Positions 10,649-24,372 of a stretch of DNA of 64,000 bases are shown piece by piece (within the stretch, counting starts at the first letter, position 1; the number at the start of each line of letters is the position of its first letter). The DNA comes from Trichopria drosophilae (Eukaryota > Arthropoda > Insecta > Hymenoptera > Diapriidae). The stretch spans positions 24,587,001-24,651,000 of the forward strand of contig CM059587.1 of NCBI GenBank assembly GCA_030407085.1, in the 5' to 3' direction. The translations under genes and the position numbers were made by a program. The notes under the pieces were generated by a model. That model did not search any database and had not been told where the DNA came from. It saw only the letters and a program-made list of their open reading frames with translations.

Positions 10649-13600
10649 CAAGGCCGTAGCTAGCGGGGGGGTTAGCGGGTTCAACCCCCCCCCCCCCCCA
10701 CCATTTTTGTACGAATAAAAAGTGTTCAACAATTTTTTCAAAGAATTGGAAAAATAATTATTATAAGCTTAGCTTCGCCTGACCACCAAGCTGAAAACTC
10801 AGATTGTGATATCACAGTTCGGCCTGTACATAATAATATTATAATATTAATATGCGTTTATACATAAATTCATATATTAATAAATTAAATGAGTTAGGAT
10901 AGATTAGTACATGAAACTGAAAGATCGGTCCATTCTTTTATTAATGTACGAAAATTTAAACGTATGCTAATAGTAATTAACAATACGTTTGCGCTTTACC
11001 TGTAATGAAATTTCTTCATAATTTTTTCATAATATTTCCTAATCCATTTCAAAAGAGACTTGGCTGATAGTTGCACGCGTGTAGTGCACGTATTCGGCGA
11101 ATGTAAAACGTGCACCTGCGTCGTGCAAATTTACACCGCGCAAGTGCACATTTTAACATGGGACCTGACACAGTAATAAATACCTATTAATGAATAGTTT
11201 CGAGATGAAAAGTAAAATTTTAGTATAACCCATTTCGAAATTATTCGAGTAATTCCAAATTAGCTGAATCCGACGTATTCCTCACTCTTTGTCCTACTTT
11301 AAGCTACTTACCTAATTATTTATATTAGTATGACTGAAACGGATTGAAATTGGTTTCAGATAGCTACGGATTCACTACTTACAGAAGAATTAGTCGAACT
11401 TTTATATACTATATATATGTATGTATATAAAATAAATTTTATTCAAAAAATCTGCGATGGCTATAAGCGTTCAGGTAGCCAATTACCTTTGGCCTTACTT
11501 ACTTTGAAATTAATAAGTTAGTCATGAAAAAAAATATAATTGCTCGAAACTCCATGGGTTCTAGATACAAACTATGTTTTTCTAGTTAGCGAAAAAAGAA
11601 ATTTAAGATTTCAAAGACAATTGCTAGTAAATTTTAAATGACTCATTTACACAAAACTTGATGGTGCGCTGTGCAAGTACTGTGTCCTTTTTTCGAGGGA
11701 TACAGCAGGAAAAGGCGGTCATCAAAAATTAAAATCTCCCTTACAGGAACCATTCAAAAATTGGATGGACGCATTAGAAGTGTTTAAGACTCATGAAAAT
11801 AACTCGTACCATAAAGAATGCGTGATTAAAGGAAGTGATTTTTTAAAAACTTCGAAAGATCCGGCTCGTGAAGTATTGAATATTATCAATACTTCGAAAC
11901 TGAAATAAATTGAAGAAAACTGTGAGAAGTTATATTCGATCATTGAGACGATTAAGCTTTGCGGAATACAAGAATTAGCTTTAAGAAGTACAGATGATTA
12001 TGGGCCTTTAAATGCGGTTAGTGAACCAATGCATAATGATGGAAAATTCAGGACTCTTTTTACGAATGAGAATGAGGTGTGGAGATGAGAAACTTGTAAA
12101 GCATACTCAACATATGGCTTTAAATGCTACATATTTTAGTTCCACCATTAAAAATGCAATCATTAATATATGTGGCTCGATAATTGAAAAAAAATCATCA
12201 ACAATGTTATTGACGCACAAGTAATTTCGATACTCGTTGATGAAACTGCCGACATAGCTGGACATGAACAGATGACATTATGCACTCGTTACGTACAAAA
12301 AACCGAAACGTGTTTTATAACTAAAGAAGATTTTCTAGTATTTGTTAGATTTGAGCAGGCAACGGGGGAATATATAGCTGATTCTATTTTAACTTCCTTG
12401 CGTGAACTTGGGGTGGATGCAAAAACCATGGTAGGTCAAGGTTATGATGGAGCTTCGGCAATAAAAGGGTCCTTCAAAGGAGTCCAAGCACATATTAAAA
12501 AAGAATATCCTCAAGCGCTATATGTGCACTGTTGCTCGCATTCACTCAATTTAGCACATTGCCATTCATGTAAAATACAAAGTGTTAGAAATTGCATTGG
12601 TACGGCTAAATCTATAATCACATTTATAAAAAAATCTCCTAAGAGAATGATTTTACTGCGCGAGAAAATAAAAAATATTATGCCAAAATGCCCAACAAGC
12701 ATATTGACTTCAATGTGTGAAACGAGGTAGGTGGAGAATCACAATGGTCTCTTAAAATTTAAAGATCCGTTTAGACCAATTTTAGCTACGCTTGAAGACT
12801 TGAGTGATGATCCTGATTCTGAAACTTCAACCAAAGCGTTGGCATTAGTAAAAGCAATAACTAATGGAGAGTTCATTGTTACCCTATGCTTCGTGACAAA
12901 AGTATTTGCATATACTCTAACCCTGTATAAAATTTTACAATCACCTCTTTGTGATTTGAAATCGGCAATTGACCACATTGAAAATATTACTGGTCGTTTT
13001 GACAGCATGCGTAGAAATATTGATAAAGAGTTTTCAGTGGTGTATAAGGATGCAGAAGTCATCTTAAATAGCATTGGCAAAGAAATTAGAATTCCACGAC
13101 GCATTTCTCTGCAACGCAATCTTTGTAACGTTGAAACGAATGATCCACAAGATTGTTTTAGGGTATCAATAGCTATACCCTTAATAGATGATTTTGTAGA
13201 ACAATTAACAGATAGGTTTACAGATTATAAAGAAATGTTCTCAACGTTAAACTCCTTACTTCCATCAGTATCTGCGATCCTGTAATTTCTACAGATTTTG
13301 AAAAATTAATCATATATAAAAAAAAATTAATGTGGACTTGGAGCAATTAAATACGGAGTTTGATTTATGGAAGAATTATTGGACAAAACAAGACAAATTA
13401 AATCGCCCATCATGATTGAAACTTTGGGAGAGTGTAATCTAGATTTCTATCCAAATATATTTTTATTATTAAAAATTTATGCTACGTTACCAGCGACAAC
13501 GCGTACGCCTGAGCGAACTTTTTCAACTTTGAGAAGACTTAAAACTTATTTACTCTTGTGGACAAAACCGATTTTCTGGTTTGTCATTAATGTATATTCA

Positions 13601-13806
13601 TCGTGATATTGATGTACCAACAGAAGAAGTACTCGATATTTTTGTACAAAAAAAAGATAGACGAATAAATTTAATTGTTCAATCTTATCTTCTTTTGTTT
13701 TTATTAATGAGAATTCTTTTCCATTTTACTACTTAAAAAGATTTGCCTAAAAATGTATATTTGTGAAGAAAATCCCTCCCGAAAAATATTTCTAGCTACG
13801 GCCTTG
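10649..13806 (+). mobile_element. hAT-superfamily element, full length, 8-bp TSD
   Basis: Terminal inverted repeats CAAGGCCGTAGCTAG at the left and CTAGCTACGGCCTTG at the right bound a 3158-bp element. The flanks are ATTCAGAC (10641-10648) and ATTCAGAT (13807-13814), an 8-bp duplication with one mismatch, which is the hAT hallmark. It carries a broken transposase gene (next entry). Just inside the left end there is a G run and then 15 C at 10685-10699. The inner part 10740-11600 is noncoding. Confidence 0.93.
11600..13683 (+). pseudogene. hAT transposase pseudogene (TTF-type zinc finger, DUF4371-like, hAT C-terminal dimerisation)
   Basis: Reading across frames gives a transposase of the type found in zinc-finger MYM/THAP-related repressor proteins. 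From about 11650, GALCKYCVLF is the TTF-type zinc finger region. DETADIAGHEQ (about 12240) and GQGYDGASA (about 12438) carry the first two catalytic acidic residues, followed by HCCSHSLNLA. The C-terminal dimerisation block PERTFSTLRRLKTYL is at about 13510 and MYIHRDIDVP at about 13590. The frame is broken by stops (for example near 11906, 12087 and 12728) and by a shift near 13575, so no functional protein can be made. This is an old host-genome transposon, not a cellular gene. Confidence 0.92.
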
Positions 13807-13814
13807 ATTCAGAT

Positions 13815-15228
13815 ATTAAAGAAGAAACTTGCAATAAGTCTCGCAATAATTAAGTCCACGTGGATTCAAAATAATTCGGGATGTCGAAAAATTCGAGAAA
13901 TGTCTGATATAAAAATTCTCCTATAAATGCAAATTTATTTTAAATTTCAACCAATAAACGAAGAATTATTATGATTAAAAGTTATTCAAAAGTATTCTGT
14001 TTTATAAGTTTGAATCCTATTTGTCGGAAATTTTTTAATTTAACATCTTGGAAAATTTCACATGTATTCTTCGAAATTCTAGCCACATTTTGTTGTATGA
14101 AACTTTTTCATCAAGCTAATCATTTTCGAATTAAAAAAATTGCGAAGTTTTACTTTTTTTCAAACGAATATGTGAGATATAAGCAAGATACTTATCTTAT
14201 CAGTTCTTTTAGACAAATATAATTTTGCATACCGACGAAGGCCGCATAAAAAGTAATATAAGCTGCCTAATATATAAAAATAGTAAAATATAACTCTACT
14301 ATACCAGAAACCAAAGAGTGCAGTTCCAAGAGCTCGCCACTCCTCCTGCTGTTAATGACTCCAAACCGCCCCGTAGTTTGTCCTTGCTCCTGCACCAACT
14401 CATATTTCGGAAAGGTGACCCACCATATAAACGCTAGATATTTCTCTCTGTGTGTAATTCTTGATTTAAAGATATTATATATTTATGCAAGTTGTGCAAA
14501 CGTTTGTAATGCGTAACAAGACACGATGCTATTTATATATTTTTTATTTGAAAATGATCTGTATTTAACAATGGACGTTTAGAAATCTTAAAAATGGTAA
14601 GATGCCTTAGAGACTTATCACAAAAAGATCTTAAAATGTTCTTTAAGAAGACTTATGCGTCGATTTAAAGAGTTCTGCTAGACCTCTCAATCATGAGGTC
14701 TCATAAAAGAGCTCTTATTTGAGAGCGTTAACATATATTAAATAAATAATATAAATGAAAAGAAAATTTCTACGAATTATAGATTCTATATGTTTGTACT
14801 TTAATTATATTAATTTATATAATTCTTATCGGAGTTAATTTTTACCGTTTTGTATTGTATTGGATGGTGGTTACATTCAATAGAATGGAGATCGTATAAT
14901 AATAATACAAAATGTTGATATGACTTGCCAAATACTATACCTACATCATCATCCATCGGTCTGCATATGAAGTAAATATTGCGCGATTTCATTTTTTATT
15001 TCAATAGCCACCTAATGCCTATGGACTAAACATATAATGTGAAGAACAATTAAGGTATGTAAATATATATTTATAGTGTTCCGTCAGCATGGCCAATTGC
15101 GGCAACTGCGATTTTAATATAAATAGGTAAAAGAAATGCATAATGTGTAGAGAAAAAAACAGGAGTCACGAGTGACCACACCCGTCTATCACATTTCTAA
15201 GCCAATTCATTAACTGGAATTGAAAAAT
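13815..15228. other. AT-rich DNA, nothing recognised
   Basis: No gene supported. A small less AT-rich patch at about 14310-14400 has no long frame. Short open frames here look like chance. Confidence 0.45.
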
Positions 15229-15232
15229 TTAA

Positions 15233-16686
15233 CCCATTAAGGCATGAACGGACATTTTTCGGGCAACTTTTTCGGCAGCATAGTACAGTCTCTTAAAGTT
15301 GTAACAAAAAAATCGAGGGAAAGGTTTTTTATGCCGAATTTCATCCTCTTTCCGATGGTGGTCTTATTTTTTTTATTTAATGGAAGCCTGAATTGTTATA
15401 AACAATTTATTTCAAGGAAACACTAAATTTTCAGTAAAAAATATTTTTTAATCAACACTTTAAAAGCGCACGTTCTGATCCCCGGGAAGTAAATTTTTTG
15501 CGTCCATGGACCAAAAACTATGAGATCCGTGTATTTTTAAGCCGATTTGCAGATGGTGCTGTACACAGCAGCGTTAATTAAATTGCGAAATCAACGGAAT
15601 TTTGCTTAGTCCGCGAATTAAAAAAAAATCCATCGAAATGAGATGTCAACGTTTTCTTAGAGGGTTTCAGGGTCGCTGAGCACGAATCCAACGCTAATTT
15701 AGCAAAATTAAATTGTTTAAACAAATTTTTACAAAATCCATCGAAATGGGGTAAAAACGTTACCCCGGGGTTTTGAGGGTCACTGATCTCGAATCAAACC
15801 TTAATTTTGCAAAATTACCATTATTTGAACGATTTGTTTATTGCAATATTGTTTAAACGATTGATTTTCACGAATTATACATAGAACACGTTACTTAGCC
15901 GATAAATAATATTATCGTTGCCCGACTCTCACCACGGGGAGGTGAACGCACTTATTTTCGACTCTTTTTATTCAATAGATTATGAATTTAAAGTCAATAT
16001 AAAAAATATTAAAATTTGTCAACGTGATTTATTCGTCCAAGCCTTTATTTTGCAATAAAATCGTTATAAACAATTACCAAGTTAGCAAACATTTTTCAAT
16101 TTCAAAAAATTACCTGTGCTATTCGATTTCAAGAGAAACATCATGAAAAACAGCTCATTAACATTGTTTGACCCCAGGTCTTTATTTTGCTAAAATAACG
16201 TTATAATCGATTAGGAATGACGCAGTAACTCGAAATTTTTCACAATTTTATTGCAAAATGAAAACTGATAAAAAAATGTTACGGAGCTTTTTTTCATGAT
16301 TTTCTCTATAGAATCGAATGACGCTATTAGTTTGCGGATATTGCAAAATTGTTGGTGATTTTTTTAAACAATATTGCAAAAAGCAAATTGTCCATACAAT
16401 TTAATTTTATAAAATTAAGGTTTGATTAGAGCTCAGCGACCCTGAGCGCTTTTAAAGTGTTAACGTTGATTAAAAAATATGTTTTACCGAAAATTTAGTG
16501 TTTTCTTGAAATAAATTGTTTATAACAATTCAGGCTTCCATTAAATCAAAAAAATATGACCACCATCAGAAAGAGGATGAAATTCTGCATAAAAAACTTT
16601 TCCCCCGATTTTTTTTACAACTTTAAGAGACTGTACTATGTTGCCGAAAAAGTTGCCCGAAAAATGTCCGTTTAGGCCTTAATGGG
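15233..16686. mobile_element. 1.45-kb TTAA-flanked foldback element
   Basis: The left end is TTAA|CCCATTAAGGCATGAACGG and the right end is its inverse, GGCCTTAATGGG|TTAA, with TTAA at 15229-15232 and 16687-16690. The inverted arms extend at least 270 bp with high identity (GTCCGTT/AACGGAC, then the GACTGTACTATG region, then the CTGAATTGTTATAAACAATTT region) and continue more weakly toward the centre. A TTAA duplication with CCC ends is typical of piggyBac-type elements. No transposase is present. Confidence 0.88.
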
Positions 16687-16861
16687 TTAAAACAATAATA
16701 CAAGTGATTTTGTCTCAAACTATCAATTGTTGGAATTGAATATAAATTTTAAGAGATCTGAGTCCTCCACAACAAGTTCCACTGGCGAACCGTCAAGTTT
16801 TGTGTAAAATATATCCACGATACTTCGTATGTATTTCGTGGCTATATCAGAGCACAATTCC

Positions 16862-17070
16862 CAGACAGCAAAATAGAAAAGAGTTCAGAATGATTTCAAA
16901 ATGTGCTGTAAAGAACTGAAATGTCCCACTTTCGGAGGGTTTTCTGAGCAGTAGTTCATAAAGATCTCATAATGAAATCATGTTCAGAAAACCCTGAGCA
17001 AGTGGGATATTTGGCTTCTTTTAGAGCACATTTCGAAATCATTCTGAACTCTTCTTTATTTTGCTGCCTG
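16862..17070. repeat. ~210-bp foldback MITE, copy 2
   Basis: It is the same family as 10377-10586: CAGACAGCAAAATAGAAAAG at the left, TTTTGCTGCCTG at the right, with the same inner arms (TCCCACTTTCGGAGGG paired with AACCCTGAGCAAGTGGGA). Confidence 0.78.
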
Positions 17071-17569
17071 TATGTATGCACATGGATGGTGTGGTTGAAA
17101 TCGTTGAAATCGACTGTTTTCCTCTGTCCACAAATGCACGGCCGGCATTGGTTGATTCATGGGAACTTTTTTGCATGGTGATTTTTTGCGTGACGTTTTG
17201 CATCTATCTTCTAGGGATTTTTTTGTGTATTGGTACTTATGGCAAAAATCTGTAAAACCGAATGTAATTTCTTATCAAGAAGAAAAAGAAATAATAATAA
17301 TTAGGTTTTTGAAACCGACAAGAAAATAATTCTATCATTTAATATCCTAATAAACTATACAATGCTACGGTTTATCACTCGGTGGATTCGAACAAAGGTC
17401 GTTGTTTTGCAATTTTCTAAAAAATATGAATCTCTAGCAACACGGAAACAAAAGGAGCAAGATTAGCAAACGACCAATATAATCGTTTGGTAAATTGAAA
17501 CATGATAAACGACAAAATAGTAATGAACTGAAATTGCATTGAAAGTTGAAAATCCGGAGAATTTGAAAG

Positions 17570-18188
17570 TCGGAATCTAATTTACCCGTGCGCGTTTATT
17601 GAGGTTCTGCGGTCGGTAATGCAGAATCCGATCGACCATCGCGAATCCGCCGTAGGAATAAAAAGAGGTGGCGATGAAGTAAGGACGACGTAACCGAAGA
17701 ATGAGTATCCGTAGACGACGTCGGCGCGATCCCAAGGAAAAAGAAGAAGAGAGAAAGACTCGCGTATAGTCCCGGACGCTACTGGCCGAGTGAAAAACGT
17801 CGGTCCGTCTCTCTCGCTCTCTCGTGGTAGTGCCAGTGCCCACCCAGCAAGATGGCTCCTTTGTGGGGCAGTACTCGACGTTTGACGTAAAGTTATTTAC
17901 ATGCGTCCAGCAGGTGGAGGAATCTCCATCCGCGAATCAGCCGTCACGCCGCTGCGTCCCGGGAACGAGCCGTCGAACCTCCGGGTGACCTTTTCGCGTC
18001 GTCGTCGAAAGTCCAAGACATCGGCCCTTCGATTCGGAAGCCGCCGTGTACCCGGGAGCGAAACTTGTCGATTCGATCGAATCGACCAACTACAACCATT
18101 TCGGCCTCATCGCCGGGAGGAAACGTCCCCGTTGGCCCGACTTTCCACCAGTTACCTCCCGCCACCTTCTTCTGGAATTTCGCTCTAG
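17570..18188 (+). promoter_or_regulatory. CpG-rich block: putative promoter and 5' untranslated exon of RhoGAPp190
   Basis: This is one of the few G+C- and CpG-rich islands in the window. It ends in CTCTAG|GTAATT at 18188, a possible splice donor, and lies upstream of a plus-strand gene whose start codon (24582) has its own short leader exon. The natural reading is promoter plus first noncoding exon. A 12-codon upstream frame (17852-17890, ATGGCTCCTTTG to TAA) would be in the leader if transcription starts upstream of it. The longer open frames on both strands (17577-17843 minus, 17901-18188 plus) look like products of base composition. A transcription start was not located. Confidence 0.45.
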
Positions 18189-18410
18189 GTAATTTCCAGT
18201 TTACCCTCTGTGCTTCTCCCCATTAATGATTTGTAAATTAATCATTTCGAAAACGTTTCTGTGACGTTTCGCTTTAAATATATTTTATTTCTACATTTTC
18301 AAATACAAACAACGCACTTTTTTTTTACATCCGACTGATCTACGATACTTTGCCTCTATCAACTACTTTAAAAGCCGATACCAGTGACTTTTCAATTTCT
18401 ATGCTTCCAG

Positions 18411-19250
18411 GCGCGGAAAGAAATTTTAAATTGTCGTCAATGCGACAGCATTTTGGGAAGTAGTAGTTACCGCACAGATTCTGACGAATGTGAAATGACG
18501 GTTACAATTCGAATTCGTTAAAAAGAACATTTTTATAAACAGATCCAATTTGACTGCACCTTTGAGAATATTTATTCATAATTTCTAGACGATACAGTTA
18601 TTAATAATTATTTGTAATAAACATAATCTTTGTTGAAAGGGAAAAACTTGGTACTTTTCTCATTCTAAAGCTTCCGTACCGAAAACAGTGCAAGATACAC
18701 TAAAAATGCACTGAACCATTTTTATAGGGCACAAAATTTCCTAAAATAAAGTCAGGGAGAGCCCTAGTTGAAAGTTAATAGATTATCCATAAATAACGCT
18801 GGAATTTTCTCTTACAAGTTAATTAAGAATATTTTAGAATTTTTGTAAATTATGAGACATATTCCATCGTTGCTCGTGGCTAAGCTATTAACTTTAGCCT
18901 AGGGTCCTCGCTGACTTTTTTGTAGGAAATTTTGTGTTCTACAAAAGAGTTTCAGTGCATTTTTAGTGTATCTTGCACTGTTTTCGATATGGAAGCTTTA
19001 GAATGAAAAAAGTACCAAGTTTTTCCGTTTCAACAACGTTTATAGATCGTTAAAATTAATTATTAATAACTAAATAGTTGGAAAATTATGAATAAGTGTT
19101 CAAAAAGGTGTAATAAAATTGTATCTGTTCATAAAAATGTTCTTTTTAACGATTTCAAATTTTAACCGCCATTTAAAATTCGTCAGAAATCATGCGGTAG
19201 CTGTGACTTTCCTGTGCAGTGGCATTTACTTCAAATTTCTTTCCGCATGT
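18411..19250. repeat. ~840-bp inverted-repeat (foldback) element in intron 1
   Basis: The arms at about 18411-18780 and 18890-19250 are inverted copies: GCGGAAAGAAATTT with AAATTTCTTTCCGC, AAAAAGAACATTTTTAT with its complement, and GCACTGTTTTCG with its complement. The centre is near 18835. Divergence between arms is moderate. No target duplication or open frame is evident. Confidence 0.75.
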
Positions 19251-20008
19251 TTTCAGAAATCTTCGTAAAGGGTGTCAACAGTTTTGAATCTATTGTTTCA
19301 TGTGTTTTCTAGCATGTAATTGTATATTTTGGATCTTGAAACTTATTTGTGCAATGCTGATATTCCTGCTGGTTTGTCTGCATGGGTCTAGTCATGTAAG
19401 ATGATACGTCAGTAAATATAACCTGCAGTAGCTGTTAATTATCATTATATATAGACAATACAGCAGGAAACAAAGCACTGGACACCGAGTGTTAAGTGTC
19501 ACAATTTATATTTTTTGTTTCTCATTATTGGAATATGTCGAAGATGAGTGTTAACTGTTATCAATTATAAACTACAAAGGTGTTATTGAAAAATGCTGCC
19601 TTATTAATACTATTACCCTTGTAACCTGACTGTTTCAATTTAGTCTTTTTATTACACATTTGGTTTTTCAATGCTTTCAAAACAAAGTGAACTAAAAAAA
19701 CCTTCACGTTTTTTGGAGCATTTGGACTTTAGGTCTGTAATCACATACAAAACAAATCTACTCCCATTTTACTTCTCACTTCTGATATTTCAAAAAAAAA
19801 TGATATGATGAAAAATGATTTCAAAAAGCTTACTTTAAGAAATTATGTAGAAATTTTTTTTGTAGCCAAGTTATCAATAAGAACTAATTTCTAGAGACTT
19901 CAATTAATTTTTGTCAGTACTGAAAATAGCTGTAACGACAGACTAACATTTACTTTTTTTGTGGAAATCACAAAATTATTTGTATAAATAGTTATTTTTG
20001 TATCAAGA

Positions 20009-20180
20009 GCGTAAAATAGAGTTTTACGCCTCGACAATAGAACCTGAGAGACGGCAAAGCCGGCTCGAGGTTCATGAGGGTGAAAATTCTACGCCTGAGA
20101 TTCAAACATTGTTTTTTGACGCAGTAGGCGTAAAATATTTTAAATGTAAAATGCCAATTTTACGTCCCAGGAGGCATAAA
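20009..20180. repeat. Cluster of GCGTAAAAT palindromes
   Basis: GCGTAAAATagaGTTTTACGC at 20009-20029 is a near-perfect hairpin, followed by further GGCGTAAAAT, AATTTTACG and GGCATAAAA words to about 20180. The same words cluster at 5960-6165 and 51812-51975. A 74-codon frame over this stretch is not convincing. Confidence 0.5.
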
Positions 20181-20596
20181 AAATTACATTTTAACTACAT
20201 ATCCTTAAAACGTAATAAGTAAAATACTTTTCGTTCTGCATTACCTTTCCCATTGGCAATGCCGAAAAAATAGAAAGTCCTAAGTCCAAGTTGACTCGAG
20301 CAAAAATCGACCAACGACAGAATTGCGTAAAACTATTTTATATTCTAGTTAATGACCCCACTTGTCATCTTGTGAAGCTTCACAACCCTGTTACCAAATT
20401 AACGCTGATTTACATGGAACTCAACGGTAATGCATGTAATGCAGCGTAAAATGATATTTTGATTTTAATAACAAAATGTGCAACATAAGTTTTTTTGTTG
20501 TTGCTTATAAATTAAAATTGGTGAACTCTTCCAGAACGCATGATTATAGGAAAGTTGCATAAAAAATCGAATTAAGTTCACTCGAGTCATGTAGAA

Positions 20597-21058
20597 CTTA
20601 TTCAGATGCTTGTATACTATACAAGATTGTAAACGGTCTAGTCCAATGATCAGAGCTGAGATCTTGTTTTATTCAAAGCAAAAGTTTGTATACTCTTCGG
20701 AATGTTCGATTTTTTACATCTAAGCCGCATAGAACTGGATATGGAATTAATTCTCCTTTAAGTAGGTTGATTAATTTTGCTAATGGACAAAATTGTCCAT
20801 CTTTGTATGACACTTTGTTTGGTCTGTTTAAAAACGCAGCAAGTGTAAATTTATTACGTAATTACCGTTAGGGTTATTCTAGTCAGATTATAATAATTCT
20901 TAGGTATATTTTTAAAATTTTGTTAATTATTTTCATTTGGTTAAGCCAATGTATATGATATATTTCTTTTGCGAGGTTACTATTTTTTTCTTCTGCATTA
21001 TTGTATTTATTGGGCAGTAATGCCCGTTTGTTGGTTGACGAAAATAAAAAAAAAAAAA
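20597..21058 (+). mobile_element. 5'-truncated non-LTR retrotransposon, 3' end with poly-A and TSD
   Basis: The frame at 20686-20871 matches the C-terminal tail typical of Jockey/BS-type ORF2 (pattern FFTSKPHRTGYGINSPL, then a cysteine and LYDTLFGLF). The conserved 3' end GGGCAGTAATGCCCGTTTG is followed by TTGACGAAAATAAA and a run of A. ATGTAGAA occurs at both edges (20589-20596 and 21059-21066), an 8-bp target duplication. It lies in the sense orientation within intron 1 of the RhoGAPp190 gene. Confidence 0.82.
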
Positions 21059-21066
21059 ATGTAGAA

Positions 21067-24000
21067 AGGCAGATCTTTCTAAAATGTCACATGTGTATCA
21101 ATCACTAAATAATAATTTCGTTGCGTTTTTAAAAATATACGATCACCGAATGATTAGAAAAGATATTCAAGCGCTCTTGCCATGTTTAACTTTTCAGCGA
21201 TGGTATAATAAAATAAAATTTTTATTAAAAAAATATCATATGTAAAGTTTACAACTAATAATGAAAAATATTTGTATATTTCGACGAAAATAAATGATAA
21301 AAATTCACTAATAGAAAAAACAGATGACTAAAAGTTAATGGATCGAACATGGCCCTTAAGCACCCTCTAGATATCAGGGTTGGGTCGCACGAGCCACCTT
21401 AAGGCAGTTCTTACAAAAACCCATTTATTCAAGATTGACACAAAATAAAAATAAAAAAGAAATATTTTAATATCTATTTGATTTTTAATATCTGACAATG
21501 TTTGTCTGTGTAGTTCCTGCGGAAATTTTAATATGCATTGTAATTTTTTATTGTGGTAGGTTATGGTATTGCAGGATTGAACAAACAACGAAAAATTGGC
21601 ATTGAACAAGTAAGAGCCAGTAAGAACTTAATAGGTGAAAGCTGAATGACATTGACTATTTAATTTCTGTATAATCATTTATCATTGTATAAAATAATGA
21701 TTTTGGAAACAAAGTACAAGAATCTAGCGTTTAATTCTACATTAGGCTTTTTTCTTATTCAATTCAGGTTATAAGTGTACAAATTTGCATTGAATGTAAA
21801 TTTCACGAGCGCAGTTTACACCATTGCAGTGTAAATTTTTACATGGATTCTTATGGAAGTACTGAACAATTGCAATTGAAAGCAGAAATGAACTAGACAA
21901 CTGTAAGATTCATTCTAATTTAAATGTTATTATAACAACTTCTACACACGTGGCAAATAGTGTTATAACTATATTTTGTAGTTTGTGGCAAATTAAATGA
22001 ATAATTTACTTTATTTATTTGTCTTTCGCTTGTCTTAATAAAAACTACCTTATGCTCCTTTTCAGAAATGAATAAATTAATTTTTTACATTCATGCGTGA
22101 CTCCAATTTCTTACATATCTGTCATTTAGGAAATATTTTTCATTCATTTTGACATACTTTACTAACAAACCATATTATCTTGTTGCCATGAAACAAATTT
22201 TGCATATTTAATGCAGTGTACATATGAAAATATATCAGAAGTGTATAAATTTATATTTAATTCAAGTATTACATTATAAGTAACAAGTTTTTAATATTTG
22301 TTTAAATAGTCAACAAATACATCTTTTTAAGTATTATTTTAAAATTAAAGTATGTTTTTTTAACATCCCAGAAGACTTACTAATGGAAGAAAGATTGATC
22401 CAAATTAATTTAATACTGTGGTTAGTGTAGAAAACCAATAATGTTATTAGCTAAATTATTATTCTTATTATTATTATGATCTCACAAATGCATCTTCATA
22501 TTGTTGATATGTACCAAACCTGTTCTATTTATTTTTCTATTTTTATAAGTTATATTTTGTTCACATTATCGCAACCAGTAAGTTTTACGATGCACATTAA
22601 GCTTCAAAATGTAAATTCTATTAAAAAGTGATAAAAAAAAATCATAGTATAAAGTATTTCAATTTTCGACATTGTTTATTCCATTTCTACAATTTCAATA
22701 TTTATAATTTAAACTTTGTAATGCAAGTTTTTGATTTAAGAATTGTACTTAGAAAACATTGATTGATAACTGCATATTCTGTTGTATGCATATATAGAAA
22801 AAAATTGGCATAATTTTCATATATAAAATTTGTGTTTCATTTGTACTCGTCAGGTTCGAATTTTTCTATCTGTGAATTTGTAAAAATTTTGTAAATGGGA
22901 ATTAAATATTTGTTCAATGCCGAAAAAATAAACATGCTGAGAGATTATTGCACTGAATTTTATTTTATAATTGTAATATTTCAACATTAACTTAACTATA
23001 CTACAGGTTGAAAAATTGCAAGTTTCAGCAATAAAATTTATGGACTGATTACATAATGCTCTGAATTGAACAAAGATTTTGAAACTTGTTTCAATACTAG
23101 AATTAAAAATTAATTTTGAATTAGTACTACAACTTATGTAGCAAAATGATTAGTTATCAACAAATTAACTGCAAATGCATTAGCAAGTTTTGTATTTCTT
23201 TTGCACCATTAGTTCTAACTAATCTATCAATCAATTTAATCAATAAAGAACGTATGTTTGATGAAAATAATAATATGAAATAATCGCAAACTGCATGTAA
23301 TAAATGACCATAACAAACTGTATCTTTTTTGTATGTAAATATCAAACAAAACGCAATTTGTCGAATTAAAGTTAATAAATTAAAAATTTTGTAAAATTTA
23401 CCTTAAATTTAATTAACTTTTATTGGCTATCTGTCAAATGTTTATACATACGATTCTGGGTTGAAATGCACCCACAATGGTAAATGTTTACTATTTGCTT
23501 GGAATTCTGTAATTATTTGTTGCCATAAACTTGATTGAATATTTTTTAGATTGGTTTATACTAAGATTAATAGCAAGTATACATAAAATATTTACACTTA
23601 AATGTATCTAATTAATTCTTTACTTTTTTTTTTATTTTCAAATTATATATAAGTCTATTTAAATTAATTTTACGATTATATTTCTATACATGTTTCATGG
23701 TGAGACAACTTTAATATACGTATTACGTCACCTTGATCTGAAAATAAGCAAAATTCATTCATGAATAATTTTTATGTTTGTTCTATGATATTAATACAAT
23801 GGAAATTAATATTTTTGTTTCATGAACTACTGTTATTATGCAATAAAATATTTAGCAATTACTGTAATTACAATTAGAAACAGTAAAATATATAATCTTT
23901 GTTCAAGGTACCAATCGATCGCATATTTAATCATGTTTTAAAGTGTGCTGAATGTCACCTTTTGCTATTTCATAAATTAATTCGACATTAAAAGTTACAA

Positions 24001-24370
24001 GATGAATAATGCTTATATTTTATATTTTACGCAGAAGTCTTTCGTTTATAATTGATTTACTTATGACTGGTGGCATTTGATAAAATCTATGGCTTTATAT
24101 TCTCATTTTTTCACTAATATGGTTTTGGATATAAGTCTGAAAAACAAATCAAGTAACTAAGTAAATTACAATCATCGTACATATTGACTAGAAATTCTGG
24201 GCAAATGTAAATTTATGACATCATTTACTTTCAACTGACACTAGTAATGTAAATGAAAAATAATATTCAATAAATATCTATAAACTACTATAAAACAATA
24301 AATTGTGACTTAGATTGACAAAGATTCCTGAAGCGTAAAAGTGAAATAATAACATGTGATGTAAAATTTT
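21067..24370. other. Intron 1, AT-rich, nothing recognised
   Basis: No repeat boundaries, coding frames or RNA genes could be supported in this very AT-rich stretch. Confidence 0.5.
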
Positions 24371-24372
24371 AG

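Noticed and set aside
17577..18188. Arginine-rich frames on both strands of the CpG block
   Set aside because: Typical of CpG-rich DNA; low complexity, no homology, and better explained as untranslated exon and promoter.
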